Source: Neobacillus piezotolerans (GTDB lineage: Bacteria > Bacillota > Bacilli > Bacillales > Cytobacillaceae). From it: a stretch of 54,122 nucleotides of DNA. The notes under the pieces were generated by a model. The model saw only the letters and a program-made list of their open reading frames with translations, was not told the DNA's origin and ran no database searches. The translations under genes were made by a program, and so were the position numbers. Positions 9,438 through 20,214 of this stretch are shown here, piece by piece. Within the stretch, counting starts at the first letter, position 1, and every line of letters starts with the position of its first letter. The stretch spans positions 27,551 to 81,672 of the forward strand of contig NZ_QNQT01000014.1 of assembly GCF_003362805.1 (NCBI RefSeq). Reading direction: 5' to 3'.

Positions 9438-10103
9438 ATGGCTCATCATTGGGAGATTCTGTTCCGGACTGTCCTTTTATATCTCCTTATCATTGTTACA
9501 TTCCGATTAATGGGGAAAAGGGAAGTAGGGGAGCTTAGCGTCATTGATCTGGTCGTGACCATCATGTTAGCTGAAATCGCTTCAATGGCAATTGAAAATA
9601 CGGATGACCATCTCATCCATTCCCTTATTCCGATTTTTGCAATTGTTATCCTGCAAATCCTCTTTTCCTTTATTTCACTAAAAAGCAAAAGATTCAGGGA
9701 TTTGCTTGATGGAAGGCCATCGATCATCATTAATAGGGGTACCATTGATGAAAAGACGATGAAAAAACAACGCTATAATTTCGACGACTTGCTTGTCCAG
9801 CTGAGGGAAAAGAACATCCGGAATATTTCCGATGTTGAATTCGCTATTCTCGAGTCTTCAGGTAAGCTTTCCGTTTTTAAAAAGGAGCCCCAAAAGAAAA
9901 AAAAGAAGTCTTCCCAAGGGGACATCACAATGCCGCTTATTATCGACGGGGTTATCCAGGAAGAAAACCTCCGCAGGATCAACAAGACAAGCTTTTGGCT
10001 CCGGCAAGAATTAAAGAAGCAGGGAGCATCCGAAATAAAGAAGATTTCATTCTGCAGTTATGACCAGGGAGAATTTTATATCGACAAAAAGGATGAAAGC
10101 TAA
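9438..10103 (+). CDS. yrbG: DUF421 membrane protein YrbG (YetF family)
   Basis: 221 residues. Three N-terminal membrane helices (about residues 8-80) carry the family signature FRLMGKREVGELSVIDLVVT. A soluble domain follows with DGRPSIIINRGTID and the paired YNFDDLLVQLREKNI and SDVEFAILESSGKLSVF motifs. A Lys-rich linker (about residues 150-158) precedes the end. The YetF group has been linked to spore and germinant-receptor related functions in Bacillus, but the role of YrbG is not established. AGGAGG stands eight bases before the ATG. It is divergent from yrzE. Confidence 0.9.
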   Translation: MAHHWEILFRTVLLYLLIIVTFRLMGKREVGELSVIDLVVTIMLAEIASMAIENTDDHLIHSLIPIFAIVILQILFSFISLKSKRFRDLLDGRPSIIINRGTIDEKTMKKQRYNFDDLLVQLREKNIRNISDVEFAILESSGKLSVFKKEPQKKKKKSSQGDITMPLIIDGVIQEENLRRINKTSFWLRQELKKQGASEIKKISFCSYDQGEFYIDKKDES

Positions 10104-10145
10104 AAGGCTGGCGTCAGGAAACAAAACTGGCTGCCAGCCTTTTTT
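10103..10145. terminator. Bidirectional terminator between yrbG and spoVB
   Basis: AAAGGCTGGC pairs with GCCAGCCTTT across a loop of about 18 bases, flanked by A and T runs. Confidence 0.88.
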
Positions 10146-10155
10146 ATTTTCCCCT

Positions 10156-11715
10156 CTAAAATGACAGTCTGGAAAGGAACGGGCCGATGTACGGAATCCG
10201 TTTCAGTTCGGCCGGGCGGATCAGTTTCAGGAAAAGGACGAGGATTATGTAAATCACGGCCATACTGGCTGACGAAAGTAATACCCGGTACAATATCGAT
10301 GTGCCTCCTATGAGATTTACATAAATGAAATAGCCTGCATATCCTGAAATGCCAATCGCGAGAAAAGCTTTCAAATAGTCCAGTACGTAAAAAGAGAATG
10401 AAATCTTTTTTAAAACCGTCGCGAAATGCAGCAGAGTGACGAGTACGAAGCCGGTGATGATCCCCAGCGCGGCGCCTTTTATCCCAAAAGATGGCTGGGA
10501 TGCCAGGACAAAAATGACAGCTGTTTTGACGACAGCGCCTATCAGGCTATTGATCATCGCCGCTTTCGCAAGGTTTAACGCCTGCAGCGCGGCCTGAAGA
10601 GGACCTTGATAATAGTAGAATAAAAAGAACGGCGCCATTAGCCTGATGAACTGCGCGCCATTTTCTGAACCGTACATAAGGACCATAAGCGGCTCAGCCA
10701 AAACATAGAGCATCGCCACAGAGATGCCGCCGGTCAGAAATGCGAACCGGAGGGACTGCTGGAGCCTGTATTCAATCAATTTTCCGTCATTCTTTGAGTT
10801 GGCCTCGCTAATCGCCGGGACAAGCGATGTCGCGAGGGAATACGTGATAAAAGATGGCAGAAGGAGCAATGGCATGGCAAAGCCGGTGAGCGCGCCATAC
10901 TGCTTTGTCGCGACCGCGGCAGCAATGCCGGCAAGCCCAAGGCTGTGCGAGACGACGATGGGTTCAAAAAACCAGGAGATCGACCCGATTAGCCTGCTGC
11001 CGGTAGTCGGGACGGCAACATTCATAAGTTCCCTGAATGGCTGCCTCCCAGAACGGACAAATTTGAAAAAGTCTGTTCTAAGACGGAATTTTTTCTTCAG
11101 TTTGAAAGCCGCCATTAAATAGCATAAAGATACTATCTCGCCAATCACCGCAGAAAGCATCGCACCCGCGGCGGCGTATTCAATTCCATACGGAAGAAAC
11201 GCCTTTGTCATGACCGCTATAAGCACTATTCTAAAAAATTGCTCAAGAATTTGCGAATAAGCGGCAGGCTTCATGTTTTGCCGCCCCTGAAAATAGCCGC
11301 GCAAAACCGATGAAACCGCAATGACCGGCACGACGGGGGCAATAGCAATTAGTGGGTAGAATGTCCTGTTGTCCGTGAACAGCGTCTCGGCAAGCCAGGG
11401 CGCCAGCAAGATAAGGGCGGGAGTGAAAATCGCCGATAGCGTAAGGGTGGTTGCCAGGGAGACTACTAGTATCTTTTTTATTTTCGCATATTCTCCCCGC
11501 GCTTCGGCTTCGGCAATATTTTTTGAGATTGCGACGGGAAGGCCGAACTGGGTGATGGTGATGACCAGGACAAGGGATGGATAGGCCATCATATACAGCC
11601 CGACTCCTTCCTCGCCGATGAAGCGGGCAATCGCGATCCTGTTTATGAAGCCAAGCACCCTCGTTATAAAGCCTGCCAAGAGCAGGATTGCTGTCCCTTT
11701 TAAAAACTTCGACAT
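10156..11715 (-). CDS. spoVB: Stage V sporulation protein SpoVB (lipid II flippase-like)
   Basis: 519 residues with about 14 membrane helices, a member of the MOP exporter superfamily (polysaccharide transporter branch). SpoVB is needed for spore cortex synthesis and is thought to flip lipid-linked peptidoglycan precursors in the mother-cell-derived membrane. Matching stretches include RFIGEEGVGLYMMAYP, ITQFGLPVAISK, VLRGYFQGRQNM and YGIEYAAAGAM. GGTGGG lies six bases before the ATG. Expression in the mother cell (sigma-E) is known for B. subtilis, but I could not make out a convincing sigma-E promoter here. Confidence 0.95.
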   Translation of the reverse strand: MSKFLKGTAILLLAGFITRVLGFINRIAIARFIGEEGVGLYMMAYPSLVLVITITQFGLPVAISKNIAEAEARGEYAKIKKILVVSLATTLTLSAIFTPALILLAPWLAETLFTDNRTFYPLIAIAPVVPVIAVSSVLRGYFQGRQNMKPAAYSQILEQFFRIVLIAVMTKAFLPYGIEYAAAGAMLSAVIGEIVSLCYLMAAFKLKKKFRLRTDFFKFVRSGRQPFRELMNVAVPTTGSRLIGSISWFFEPIVVSHSLGLAGIAAAVATKQYGALTGFAMPLLLLPSFITYSLATSLVPAISEANSKNDGKLIEYRLQQSLRFAFLTGGISVAMLYVLAEPLMVLMYGSENGAQFIRLMAPFFLFYYYQGPLQAALQALNLAKAAMINSLIGAVVKTAVIFVLASQPSFGIKGAALGIITGFVLVTLLHFATVLKKISFSFYVLDYLKAFLAIGISGYAGYFIYVNLIGGTSILYRVLLSSASMAVIYIILVLFLKLIRPAELKRIPYIGPFLSRLSF

Positions 11716-11727
11716 TCGTTTCCCACC

Positions 11728-11756
11728 TTCTCAAAATAGTGGATTTCATATACAAT
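11728..11756 (+). promoter_or_regulatory. Probable sigma-A promoter of comN
   Basis: TTCTCA, 17 bases, TACAAT. It lies about 77 bases upstream of the preferred comN start. Confidence 0.5.
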
Positions 11757-11832
11757 TAACTATATGCAGCGAGATGGACAAGAAGACACGCCGATGGATG
11801 AAAAAGAAGACAAACAGCCGCAGGAGGGCCAA

Positions 11833-12129
11833 ATGGAAAACGGGCATGTTTATGATCATTACCGGGGAACACTAGCTCCTGTCCTTGAAAGCAAGCTGGA
11901 TGAATTCCGGCTGCTTGGGAACGATTCAATCAGCGCGGAGGAGCTTTGGAGGTATCTCGTCAAGAAAAAGTGGAAAAAGGACAAAGGGGAAAAGCTGTTC
12001 CACCAGATTGTCCAGGATATCCTAACCGTAAAAATGAGTGATTTCATCAGCTTCGCTACGATGGAAACGTATAAAGAATCGCCCTTTTCCCTTGATAATG
12101 AAGAAGAGTGGAAAGAGCTGCTGAAATAG
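11833..12129 (+). CDS. comN: Post-transcriptional regulator ComN (YrzD)
   Basis: 98 residues, the same length as B. subtilis ComN, which controls comEA mRNA accumulation and localisation through its 5' untranslated region. Shared stretches are YDHYRGTLAPVLESKLDEF, EELWRYLVKKKWKK and a Glu-rich C-terminus. The frame runs back to an ATG at 11764, but that codon has no ribosome-binding site. ATG 11833 has GGAGG five bases upstream and gives the family length. It stands alone between spoVB and secDF. No comE genes are in the window. Confidence 0.88.
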   Translation: MENGHVYDHYRGTLAPVLESKLDEFRLLGNDSISAEELWRYLVKKKWKKDKGEKLFHQIVQDILTVKMSDFISFATMETYKESPFSLDNEEEWKELLK

Positions 12130-12177
12130 CCGTGATGGCGGCTCCGCCAAAATCGCGGAGTCCTCTGCATTTTTTGG
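12130..12177 (+). terminator. Possible terminator after comN
   Basis: Two adjacent hairpins: CCG-GAT-GGCG...CGCC-ATC-CGG at about 12131-12158, then a weak GCGGA/TCTGC stem before a T6 run at 12172-12177. The stem next to the T-run is only five pairs. Confidence 0.4.
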
Positions 12178-12230
12178 AGGCAAGGCAGCTACAGACGCTG
12201 ATTTTTAGCGAGTTTTCCAATTTTAGCAAA

Positions 12231-12259
12231 TTGACAGGCTTTTGCCGATAATTCATAAT
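12231..12259 (+). promoter_or_regulatory. Sigma-A promoter of secDF
   Basis: TTGACA, 17 bases, CATAAT. This is one of the best promoters in the window and fits independent expression of secDF. Confidence 0.82.
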
Positions 12260-12320
12260 GAGAATATTGGTTAAAAGTAGCAAATGGCACTGTGCATGGA
12301 ATTGAAGGAGGAACTACTGA

Positions 12321-14585
12321 ATGGTTAAGCGCAACAGGATTGTGGCATTTATCCTTATCATCGCCCTTGTTGGAAGTCTGATAGGCGCCACATCACTAAA
12401 CATCTTGAAAGATATAAAACTCGGCCTCGATTTGCAGGGCGGATTCGAAATCCTTTACCAGGTCAAGCCTGCCAAGAAGGGGCAGAAGATTGACAAAAAG
12501 GCTCTCGCTGATACAGCGGAAGCTCTGGACAGGCGTGTCAACGCGCTTGGCGTGAGCGAGCCGAACATCCAAATCGAAGGTACAGACAGGATCAGGGTCC
12601 AGCTTGCAGGTGTTACAGACCAGGCAAAGGCCCGTGAAATCCTGTCGACAGAAGCTAACCTGACATTCCGGGATGCAGATGACAAAATAATGATGGACGG
12701 TTCCGACCTTGCGGAGGGCGGCGCCAAGCAGACATTTGATGAAAACGGGAAGCCAAGCGTTTCCCTGAAGCTAAAAAGCGCGGACAAATTCCGGAAAGTA
12801 ACAGAGGAAATTGTCAATAAGGCGCCAGATAACTATCTCGTCATCTGGCTTGATTTTGAAGAAGGAAAGGACTCCTTCAAGGAAGAAGTGAGGAAGCAGG
12901 ATCCGAAATTCATTTCGGCCCCTGCAGTTTCGAACATCTTTAACCAAAATACCGTTTCTATCGTCGGCCAGTTCACGCCTGAAGAAGCAAACACATTGGC
13001 TAGCCTTCTGAACGCGGGCGCGCTTCCTGTAAAACTGGACGAAATTTATTCGACATCGGTTGGCGCCAAATTCGGTGAGCAGGCAATGGATAAAACGGTA
13101 TTCGCAGGTATTATCGGCATTTTGGCAATCTTCCTGTTTATGATCGCGTACTACCGTTTCCCAGGATTCATCGCGACCATTACACTAACGGTCTATATGT
13201 ATTTGACTGTTCTTGTCTTTGATTGGCTGAATGTCGTCCTGACGCTTCCTGGTATCGCAGCCCTCATCCTGGGCGTCGGGATGGCGGTTGACGCGAACAT
13301 CATCACCTATGAACGGATCAAGGAAGAAATCAAGGTCGGAAAATCAATCAAGGCCGCATTCAAGGCCGGAAATGAAAACTCCTTCTCGGCGATTACCGAC
13401 GCTAACCTGACGACTCTCCTTGCAGCTGCAGTTCTGTTCTTCTATGGGACAAGCTCGGTAAAAGGATTTGCGACAGGCTTGATCATTGGTATTCTTGGAA
13501 GCTTCTTCACAAACGTGTATTTGTCAAGATGGCTGCTTGGCCTATGGGTCAACAGCGGCTTCCTGAATAAGAAACCGGGCTGGTTCGGCGTGAAAAAGAG
13601 CGAAATTTACAGCCTTGACCAAAATGTTGATACACTTGAGCTTCCAACGAAATTCGACCGTTTCGATTTCGTTAAAAACAGGAGGGTCTTTTTCATCGCC
13701 TCCAGTGCCCTTACAATTATCGGGATTATCATCCTTCTCATCTTTAGGCTTAACCTTGGCATCGATTTTACGAGCGGGACAAGGGTTGATATTCTTTCAG
13801 CCAAACCGCTAACAACTGAAAAAGTGGCTTCAGAGCTTAAAAAGGCCGGCTTTGAAACCGATGATATTGTTATTTCCGGTGATAAGAAAAATATTGGTGT
13901 AGCACGGTTCAAGAAGGACTTCACAAAAGATGAGGTTACCAAGCTGAAAACGGAAATGCATAAAGTGTTCGGCGAAGACCCGACTGTAAACAGCGTTTCC
14001 CCGACTGTCGGCAAGGAGCTGGCGAAAAATGCCATGAAAGCCCTGTTGATTGCTTGCTTGGGTCTGATTCTGTTTGTTGCCTTCCGTTTCGAACTGCCGA
14101 TGGGTGTTTCGGCGATTATCGGGCTACTGTTTGCAGCATTCTTTATCTTCCCGCTGTTCAGCATCATCCGCTGGGAAGTGGATATTACGTTTATCGCAGC
14201 GGTCCTTACGGTTGTTGGTTATGCCATCAACGATACCATCGTTACCTTTGACCGAATGCGCGAAAATATGCAGAAACGGCGCCGCCTGAAAACATCCCAG
14301 GAAATTACCGACGTCGTCAATACGAGCATCAGGCAGACGCTTGGCCGTTCCGTCAACACGGTTCTCATGGTCGCTCTATCCGTTGTGGCGCTTCTGATTT
14401 TCGGAAGCGAATCAATCCGGAGCTTCTCCCTCGCCTTGCTTGTCGGTTTGATTGTCGGTACGTATTCATCGATTTTCATTGCGGCCCAAATTTGGGTAGA
14501 GTGGAAAAACAGAGAACTAAAGAAAAAAGGCGTCCTGATCACATACAAGGAAAAGAAAAAATATTCCGATCAGCCGCAAGTATAA
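12321..14585 (+). CDS. secDF: Fused protein translocase subunit SecDF
   Basis: 754 residues. SecD and SecF are joined in one chain, as in B. subtilis (about 737). SecDF uses proton flow to help pull secreted proteins through SecYEG. Each half has one N-terminal helix, a large extracytoplasmic domain and five further helices. The SecD half shows KLGLDLQGGFEILYQ and GMAVDANIITYERIKEE, and the SecF half shows LGIDFTSGTRVDI and VGYAINDTIVTFDRMRENM, including the Asp residues of the proton path. AAGGAGG precedes the ATG. A strong hairpin follows the stop, so it is monocistronic. Confidence 0.97.
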   Translation: MVKRNRIVAFILIIALVGSLIGATSLNILKDIKLGLDLQGGFEILYQVKPAKKGQKIDKKALADTAEALDRRVNALGVSEPNIQIEGTDRIRVQLAGVTDQAKAREILSTEANLTFRDADDKIMMDGSDLAEGGAKQTFDENGKPSVSLKLKSADKFRKVTEEIVNKAPDNYLVIWLDFEEGKDSFKEEVRKQDPKFISAPAVSNIFNQNTVSIVGQFTPEEANTLASLLNAGALPVKLDEIYSTSVGAKFGEQAMDKTVFAGIIGILAIFLFMIAYYRFPGFIATITLTVYMYLTVLVFDWLNVVLTLPGIAALILGVGMAVDANIITYERIKEEIKVGKSIKAAFKAGNENSFSAITDANLTTLLAAAVLFFYGTSSVKGFATGLIIGILGSFFTNVYLSRWLLGLWVNSGFLNKKPGWFGVKKSEIYSLDQNVDTLELPTKFDRFDFVKNRRVFFIASSALTIIGIIILLIFRLNLGIDFTSGTRVDILSAKPLTTEKVASELKKAGFETDDIVISGDKKNIGVARFKKDFTKDEVTKLKTEMHKVFGEDPTVNSVSPTVGKELAKNAMKALLIACLGLILFVAFRFELPMGVSAIIGLLFAAFFIFPLFSIIRWEVDITFIAAVLTVVGYAINDTIVTFDRMRENMQKRRRLKTSQEITDVVNTSIRQTLGRSVNTVLMVALSVVALLIFGSESIRSFSLALLVGLIVGTYSSIFIAAQIWVEWKNRELKKKGVLITYKEKKKYSDQPQV

Positions 14586-14593
14586 TATCAGTT

Positions 14594-14620
14594 AAGCCGC
14601 AGGGGAACCTGCGGCTTTTT
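14594..14620 (+). terminator. secDF terminator
   Basis: Stem GCCGCAGG/CCTGCGGC with a GGAA loop and a T5 run, eight bases after the secDF stop. Confidence 0.94.
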
Positions 14621-14799
14621 CATCCGGATTTATTGATGGTGGCGTACGAAAATCCGGTTTGGTTGTCAGAATCAACCGGGATATGTGACAGCAAATGGCG
14701 ATGATTTGTAATCTTAAAAAACTCGCGAACCAGCAGCCAGACTTGTTCATTTATCAACCTTCATCCCGCTAATATGGTTGAGGCTGCCTCCTTTTCTGG

Positions 14800-14828
14800 T
14801 TGTTTAGATTTTGGCAGTCCTGTATAAT
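14800..14828 (+). promoter_or_regulatory. Sigma-A promoter of recJ-apt
   Basis: TTGTTT, 17 bases, TATAAT, ending 23 bases before the recJ start. The stretch 14621-14799, where B. subtilis has yrvD, shows no gene. Confidence 0.75.
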
Positions 14829-14851
14829 AGAAAAGTTGAGGGGTGAACGAT

Positions 14852-17218
14852 TTGCTGAATTCAAAAACTAGATGGATTGTCCGCGAATCCAACGAAAGCA
14901 TTGCAACTAAATTGGCGGCGGAATTAAATATTTCTCACCTTGTTTCCTCAATGCTTGTTAACCGGGGGCTGGATACTGTTGAAGCTGCGCGGCCTTTTTT
15001 ATTTGACGGGGAAAAATTCCATGACCCGTTCCTGCTAAAAGGAATGGATGTGGCAGTTTCCCGGATCAGAAGGGCGATTGATAGCCAGGAGCCGGTTTTA
15101 ATATATGGCGATTATGATGCCGATGGGGTAAGCAGCACTACGGTTTTAATGACTGCGCTAAAAGAATTGGGCGCGAACGCAGATTATTACATACCAGACA
15201 GGTTTACGGAAGGCTACGGCCCGAATGAGGCAGCCTTCAGGAAAGCGGCTGAAAATGGTTTTAAACTGATCATTACTGTGGATACCGGCATATCCGGCGT
15301 CCATGAAGCCGATGTTGCGAGGGAACTGGGCGTCGATTTGATTATTACTGACCATCACGAGCCGGGGCCGGTCCTTCCAGATGCGCTTGCCATTATCCAT
15401 CCAAAACTGCCCGACAGCGTTTACCCGTTCAGGGACCTTGCTGGAGTCGGGGTCGCTTTCAAGCTAGCCCATGCCCTGTACGGAGAGGCGCCGGACCATA
15501 TACTAGAAATCGCGGCAATCGGTACGATCGCGGATCTTGTTTCTCTCAAAGGAGAAAACAGGCTGATTGCAAAAGCCGGGATTGAAAGACTGAAAGTGAC
15601 CCGAAATATTGGGATAAAGGCTATTTTCAAGTGCGCCGGAGTTGAACCGTCCACAATTAACGAAGAAACAATCGGCTTTTCACTTGCCCCGAGAATTAAT
15701 GCTGTCGGCAGGCTTGAGCATGCGAGCATGGCCGTTAAACTGCTTTTGACAGACGACAAAACGGAAGCGATTATGCTTGCTCAGGAAATGGACAGCCTGA
15801 ACAGGGAACGGCAGGCAATTGTCCAGGAAATCACTGAAGAAGCAATCAAACAGGTTGAAGAACAATTCCCGCCTGATACGAATAAAGTCCTTGTTGTCGG
15901 CAAAGAAGGCTGGAACGCCGGAGTCATTGGAATTGTCGCATCAAGGCTTGTTGAGAAGTATTACAGGCCAGTCATTGTCCTCAGTTTGGACAACGGAAAA
16001 GGCCTAGCGAAAGGTTCTGCCAGGAGCATCCCAGGCTTTGACCTGTTCAAAAACCTATCTGAATGCAGGGATATCCTCCCGCATTTCGGCGGACATCCTA
16101 TGGCCGCGGGGATGACATTGGAGCTGGATGATGTGGGTGATTTACGCATAAGGCTGAACGAACTGGCGGCGCGTCAAATGACCGACGAAGACTTTGTTCC
16201 GGTGCTCCAGCTGGACGCCGAAATATCAATATCGGAAGTGAATCTTGGCGTTCTTGAAGAACTTCTAATGCTCGCTCCTTTCGGGATAGATAACCCGAAA
16301 CCAAGGATATCGATTGAAGATGCCGCGATTTCTTCGCTTCGGAGGATTGGCAGCGACAGCACCCATTTGAAACTGACGCTATCGAATGGGGAATCAACGC
16401 TAGATGGCATCGGGTTTGGTCTCGGACCTTTGGCGGACCATATTTCCCCTTCTTCAAAAATTGCCGTGGCGGGGGAGCTGTCCATAAATGAATGGAACAA
16501 TATCCGAAAGCCCCAGCTTATGCTGCAGGATCTCGCCATCCGGAATTGGCAGCTGTTTGATTTCAGAGGGGCAAGGACGATTGCAGCTCTTAAAGGAAAA
16601 CTTCCTGCTGGTAAGAAGACGTTCATAGTTTTTAACGAGGCGAATCTTATGGAGGCCGAAAAGCAGTGTGAAGGTAACGATATTGTCCACATAGTGACTT
16701 TTGAAGATGCGCGTGCGGCCAGAATAGATGGGGCTTCCATCGTCCTTGTTGATTTGCCGCCTTCCAGGGAAATCATCAATGAGCTCTTGAAAGGTAAATC
16801 GCCTGCGCGAATCTATGCGGTATTTTACCAGGAAACGAGTGATTTTTTCAGTACAATGCCAAGCAGGGAGCATTTCAAGTGGTACTACGCTTTCCTTCTG
16901 AAAAATTCACCGTTCGATATCTCTCGCTACGGCAGCCAGCTTGCGAGGAAAAAGGGCTGGACAAAAGAGACGATCGATTTTATGTCCGAGGTGTTTTTTG
17001 AGCTGGAGTTTGTTACAATAAACAATGGATTCATTTCCATTTTAAAACCAACATCAAAGCGCGATCTGACCGAGTCGGTTGCGTATCAAACCAAGCATGC
17101 ACATTTCGCTCTTGAAAGGGATTTGCTCTACTCATCCTATGAGCAGCTAAGGAGCTGGTTCTCCGATATCCTGAAGGAGCCTGTTGAAAATGAGGAGGCA
17201 CTAAAAGAATGGATTTAA
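14852..17218 (+). CDS. recJ: Single-stranded-DNA exonuclease RecJ
   Basis: 788 residues, about the B. subtilis length, including the long C-terminal extension typical of Bacillus RecJ. It degrades single-stranded DNA 5' to 3' in recombination and mismatch repair. The DHH phosphoesterase motifs are [10 protein letters not shown] near residue 88, VDTGISG near 145, DHHEPG near 167 and GGHPMAAG (DHHA1) near 413. I choose TTG 14852 ([10 protein letters not shown]), since GAGGGGTG lies five bases ahead and homologues begin ML-SK-RW. A GTG at 14843 falls inside that site. The end overlaps apt by ten bases. Confidence 0.95.
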   Translation: MLNSKTRWIVRESNESIATKLAAELNISHLVSSMLVNRGLDTVEAARPFLFDGEKFHDPFLLKGMDVAVSRIRRAIDSQEPVLIYGDYDADGVSSTTVLMTALKELGANADYYIPDRFTEGYGPNEAAFRKAAENGFKLIITVDTGISGVHEADVARELGVDLIITDHHEPGPVLPDALAIIHPKLPDSVYPFRDLAGVGVAFKLAHALYGEAPDHILEIAAIGTIADLVSLKGENRLIAKAGIERLKVTRNIGIKAIFKCAGVEPSTINEETIGFSLAPRINAVGRLEHASMAVKLLLTDDKTEAIMLAQEMDSLNRERQAIVQEITEEAIKQVEEQFPPDTNKVLVVGKEGWNAGVIGIVASRLVEKYYRPVIVLSLDNGKGLAKGSARSIPGFDLFKNLSECRDILPHFGGHPMAAGMTLELDDVGDLRIRLNELAARQMTDEDFVPVLQLDAEISISEVNLGVLEELLMLAPFGIDNPKPRISIEDAAISSLRRIGSDSTHLKLTLSNGESTLDGIGFGLGPLADHISPSSKIAVAGELSINEWNNIRKPQLMLQDLAIRNWQLFDFRGARTIAALKGKLPAGKKTFIVFNEANLMEAEKQCEGNDIVHIVTFEDARAARIDGASIVLVDLPPSREIINELLKGKSPARIYAVFYQETSDFFSTMPSREHFKWYYAFLLKNSPFDISRYGSQLARKKGWTKETIDFMSEVFFELEFVTINNGFISILKPTSKRDLTESVAYQTKHAHFALERDLLYSSYEQLRSWFSDILKEPVENEEALKEWI

Positions 17219-17721
17219 AACAATTTGTCACCATCGTACCAGACTGGCCAAAACCTGGCATAAACTTTAAGGACATCACCACCCTCATGGATAATGGGGA
17301 AGCTTATAAATATGCGACAGACCAGATCGTTGAATATGCGCGTGAAAAGGAAATCGACCTTATTGTCGGACCGGAAGCCCGGGGATTTATCATCGGATGC
17401 CCGGTAGCCTATTCGCTTGGAGTCGGTTTCGCGCCTGTAAGGAAAGAAGGCAAGCTTCCGCGCGAGACAATCAAGGTGAGCTACGGCCTTGAATATGGGA
17501 AGGACGTTCTGACAATCCACAAAGATGCCATCAAACCAGGGCAGCGCGTCCTGATTACAGACGACCTTCTTGCCACCGGAGGTACGATCGAAGCGACGAT
17601 CAAGCTGGTCGAGGAACTTGGCGGCGTCGTTGCCGGCATCGCATTCCTAATTGAATTGAGCTATCTGGATGGCCGCGAAAAGCTTAAAGGATACGATATT
17701 TTGACTTTGATGAAATACTAG
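17209..17721 (+). CDS. apt: Adenine phosphoribosyltransferase
   Basis: 170 residues. Apt converts adenine and PRPP to AMP in purine salvage. The N-terminus matches the family ([18 protein letters not shown]), the PRPP-binding loop is [13 protein letters not shown] near residue 115, and [10 protein letters not shown] forms part of the base pocket. The ATG lies inside the recJ 3' end with AGGAGG upstream in recJ, so the two are coupled. It closes the operon, and a hairpin follows. Confidence 0.97.
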   Translation: MDLKQFVTIVPDWPKPGINFKDITTLMDNGEAYKYATDQIVEYAREKEIDLIVGPEARGFIIGCPVAYSLGVGFAPVRKEGKLPRETIKVSYGLEYGKDVLTIHKDAIKPGQRVLITDDLLATGGTIEATIKLVEELGGVVAGIAFLIELSYLDGREKLKGYDILTLMKY

Positions 17722-17724
17722 GAA

Positions 17725-17757
17725 AGGGAGCACTCAAACGGGTGCTCTCTTGATTTT
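17725..17757 (+). terminator. recJ-apt terminator
   Basis: GAGCAC/GTGCTC stem with an eight-base loop followed by the T-rich TCTTGATTTTA. The T-run is interrupted. Confidence 0.7.
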
Positions 17758-17865
17758 ATTGACTTGTGTGGAAGATAAACCCATTCGCTCTTCTGGTGGA
17801 GGGCCACTTTAAGCCGGGGTTTTCCGGTAAATTATTGCCATAAAGGAAAAATCCCGCGCAATCCC

Positions 17866-17894
17866 TTTACATCTCTGTGTTTTTTCTCGATAAT
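17866..17894 (+). promoter_or_regulatory. Sigma-A promoter of relA-dtd
   Basis: TTTACA, 17 bases, GATAAT. It implies a leader of about 105 bases before the relA ATG, with a small CTCA/TGAG hairpin at about 17941-17954. The stretch 17758-17865 shows no gene. Confidence 0.72.
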
Positions 17895-18004
17895 AGTAAC
17901 AATCATTATAATTTTTTCATAGAACTGATGCAAAGGCCGCCTCAAGGCATGAGAGCGATTTTTGCAAAAGAAAATCTTTTTCATTACGAAACAAAGGTGA
18001 TTTC

Positions 18005-20203
18005 ATGGCGAACGATCAGGTGCTAACCGCCGAGCAAGTCATCGACAAGACGAAGGCCTATTTGAACGAGGAGCATGTCGCGCTTGTAAGCAAAGCGTAT
18101 GAATATGCCGCTTGGGCCCATCGTGACCAGTTCCGGAAATCCGGGGAACCGTACATAATCCATCCGATTCAGGTGGCGGGCATTCTTGCCGATCTTGAGA
18201 TGGATCCCGCGACGGTTGCCGCAGGTTTCCTGCATGATGTCGTGGAAGATACGGCCGTATCGCTTAAGGACATCGAAACTGAGTTTAACGATGAAGTGGC
18301 TATGCTTGTTGATGGCGTGACGAAGCTGGGAAAAATTAAATATAAATCGCATGAGGAACAGCAGGCGGAGAACCATCGGAAAATGTTTGTTGCGATGGCC
18401 CAGGATATCAGGGTCATTTTAATAAAGCTGGCGGACCGCCTCCACAACATGAGGACGCTGAAGCATCTTCCTTTTGAAAAGCAGCAGCGGATAGCCAATG
18501 AAACATTGGAAATCTTCGCTCCGCTCGCCCACAGGCTCGGTATTTCGAAAATCAAGTGGGAGCTTGAAGACACCGCGCTCAGGTACCTGAATCCGCAGCA
18601 ATATTACCGGATTGTCAACCTGATGAAGAAAAAGCGCGCCGAGCGGGAGCAGTATCTTGATGAGGTCATCGAGGAAGTAAAGGAGCGGGTCAGGGAAGTT
18701 TCCATCAAGGCGGAAATTTCGGGGCGCCCGAAGCATATTTACAGCATTTATCGCAAGATGGTCCTGCAGAACAAGCAGTTCAGTGAAATTTATGATTTGC
18801 TCGCTGTACGGATTGTCGTCAATAGCATTAAGGACTGCTATGCGGTGCTTGGGATCATCCATACGTGCTGGAAGCCAATGCCCGGCAGGTTCAAAGACTA
18901 TATCGCTATGCCGAAGCCGAATATGTACCAGTCCCTTCACACTACAGTCATTGGCCCGAAAGGCGACCCTCTTGAAGTCCAGATCAGGACGACAGAGATG
19001 CACCGGATTGCCGAGTTCGGGATTGCCGCCCACTGGGCATACAAGGAAGGAAAGAACATCAATGAAAGTTCATCCTTTGACCAAAAGCTGACATGGTTCA
19101 GGAACATCCTTGAGTTCCAAAATGATACGGCCAATGCCGAAGAGTTTATGGAGTCGCTTAAAATCGACCTATTTTCCGATATGGTATTCATTTTTACTCC
19201 AAAAGGGGATGTAATTGAACTTCCAGCCGGATCGGTGCCGATCGATTTTGCCTACCGGATTCACTCCGAAATCGGGAACAAAACGATTGGCGCGAAGGTT
19301 AACGGGAAAATGGTCACACTTGATTACAAGCTGAAGACCGGGGATATAATTGAAATTTTAACATCCAAACATTCCTACGGCCCTAGCCAGGACTGGCTCA
19401 AGCTAGCCCAGACTTCCCAGGCGAAAAATAAAATCCGCCAATTTTTCAAAAAGCAGCGGCGTGATGAAAATATCGACAAAGGGCGGGAATTGGTCGAAAA
19501 AGAAATACGCTCGATGAATTTCGATTTGAAAGAAATTCTGACAACGGAAAATATCAAGAAGGTTGCCGAAAAATTCAACTTCATGAATGAAGAGGATATG
19601 TTCGCTGCCGTCGGTTACAACGGCGTAACCGCCCTTCAGGTCGCGAACAGGCTGACGGAAAAATGGCGGAAAAAGCGCGACCAGGAGCAGGAAGCGACGA
19701 TTGCAACCGCGCTGACCGATTTGAAGACCCCGCCTCAGGTTGTCAAAAAGCGTGATTCCGGGGTAAGAGTTGCCGGAATCGACAACTTGCTTATCAGGTT
19801 GTCGAAATGCTGCAATCCTGTACCGGGTGATGAAATTATCGGGTTTATCACCAAAGGACGCGGAGTTTCTGTCCATAGGGCAGATTGCCCGAATATCGAT
19901 ACGGCTGAAGACCAGTCAAGGCTGATTCCGGTAGAATGGGAGTCTTCATTCAACGATCGGAAAGAATACAATGTCGAAATTGAAATCTCCGGGTATGACC
20001 GCCGCGGGCTTCTGAATGAAGTTCTTCAGGCTGTAAATGAGACGAAGACAGACATTACAGCAGTATCGGGAAGGTCCGACCGGAATAAAATGGCGACGAT
20101 ACTAATGACAATTGCGATCCATAATGTGGCCCATTTGCAGAAGGTCGTCGACAGGATCAAACAAATACCGGATATTTATTCGGTCCGCAGGATTATGAAC
20201 TAA
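18005..20203 (+). CDS. relA: (p)ppGpp synthetase/hydrolase RelA (Rel)
   Basis: 732 residues, a full bifunctional Rel. In order: HD hydrolase domain (FLHDVVEDT near 76 and [10 protein letters not shown] near 145), synthetase domain ([13 protein letters not shown] near 240 and [11 protein letters not shown] near 308), TGS domain ([15 protein letters not shown] near 395), a conserved Cys region ([15 protein letters not shown] near 600) and a C-terminal ACT domain. With both catalytic sites intact it should make and degrade the alarmone on ribosome signals. ATG 18005 has AAGGTG upstream. dtd follows 11 bases later. Confidence 0.98.
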   Translation: MANDQVLTAEQVIDKTKAYLNEEHVALVSKAYEYAAWAHRDQFRKSGEPYIIHPIQVAGILADLEMDPATVAAGFLHDVVEDTAVSLKDIETEFNDEVAMLVDGVTKLGKIKYKSHEEQQAENHRKMFVAMAQDIRVILIKLADRLHNMRTLKHLPFEKQQRIANETLEIFAPLAHRLGISKIKWELEDTALRYLNPQQYYRIVNLMKKKRAEREQYLDEVIEEVKERVREVSIKAEISGRPKHIYSIYRKMVLQNKQFSEIYDLLAVRIVVNSIKDCYAVLGIIHTCWKPMPGRFKDYIAMPKPNMYQSLHTTVIGPKGDPLEVQIRTTEMHRIAEFGIAAHWAYKEGKNINESSSFDQKLTWFRNILEFQNDTANAEEFMESLKIDLFSDMVFIFTPKGDVIELPAGSVPIDFAYRIHSEIGNKTIGAKVNGKMVTLDYKLKTGDIIEILTSKHSYGPSQDWLKLAQTSQAKNKIRQFFKKQRRDENIDKGRELVEKEIRSMNFDLKEILTTENIKKVAEKFNFMNEEDMFAAVGYNGVTALQVANRLTEKWRKKRDQEQEATIATALTDLKTPPQVVKKRDSGVRVAGIDNLLIRLSKCCNPVPGDEIIGFITKGRGVSVHRADCPNIDTAEDQSRLIPVEWESSFNDRKEYNVEIEISGYDRRGLLNEVLQAVNETKTDITAVSGRSDRNKMATILMTIAIHNVAHLQKVVDRIKQIPDIYSVRRIMN

Positions 20204-20214
20204 GGAGTTTCACA

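Noticed and set aside
8877-9449. 190-codon version of yrzE starting at 9449
   Set aside because: The extra N-terminal 59 residues overlap the divergent yrbG start and do not look like a membrane protein. The family length fits ATG 9272.
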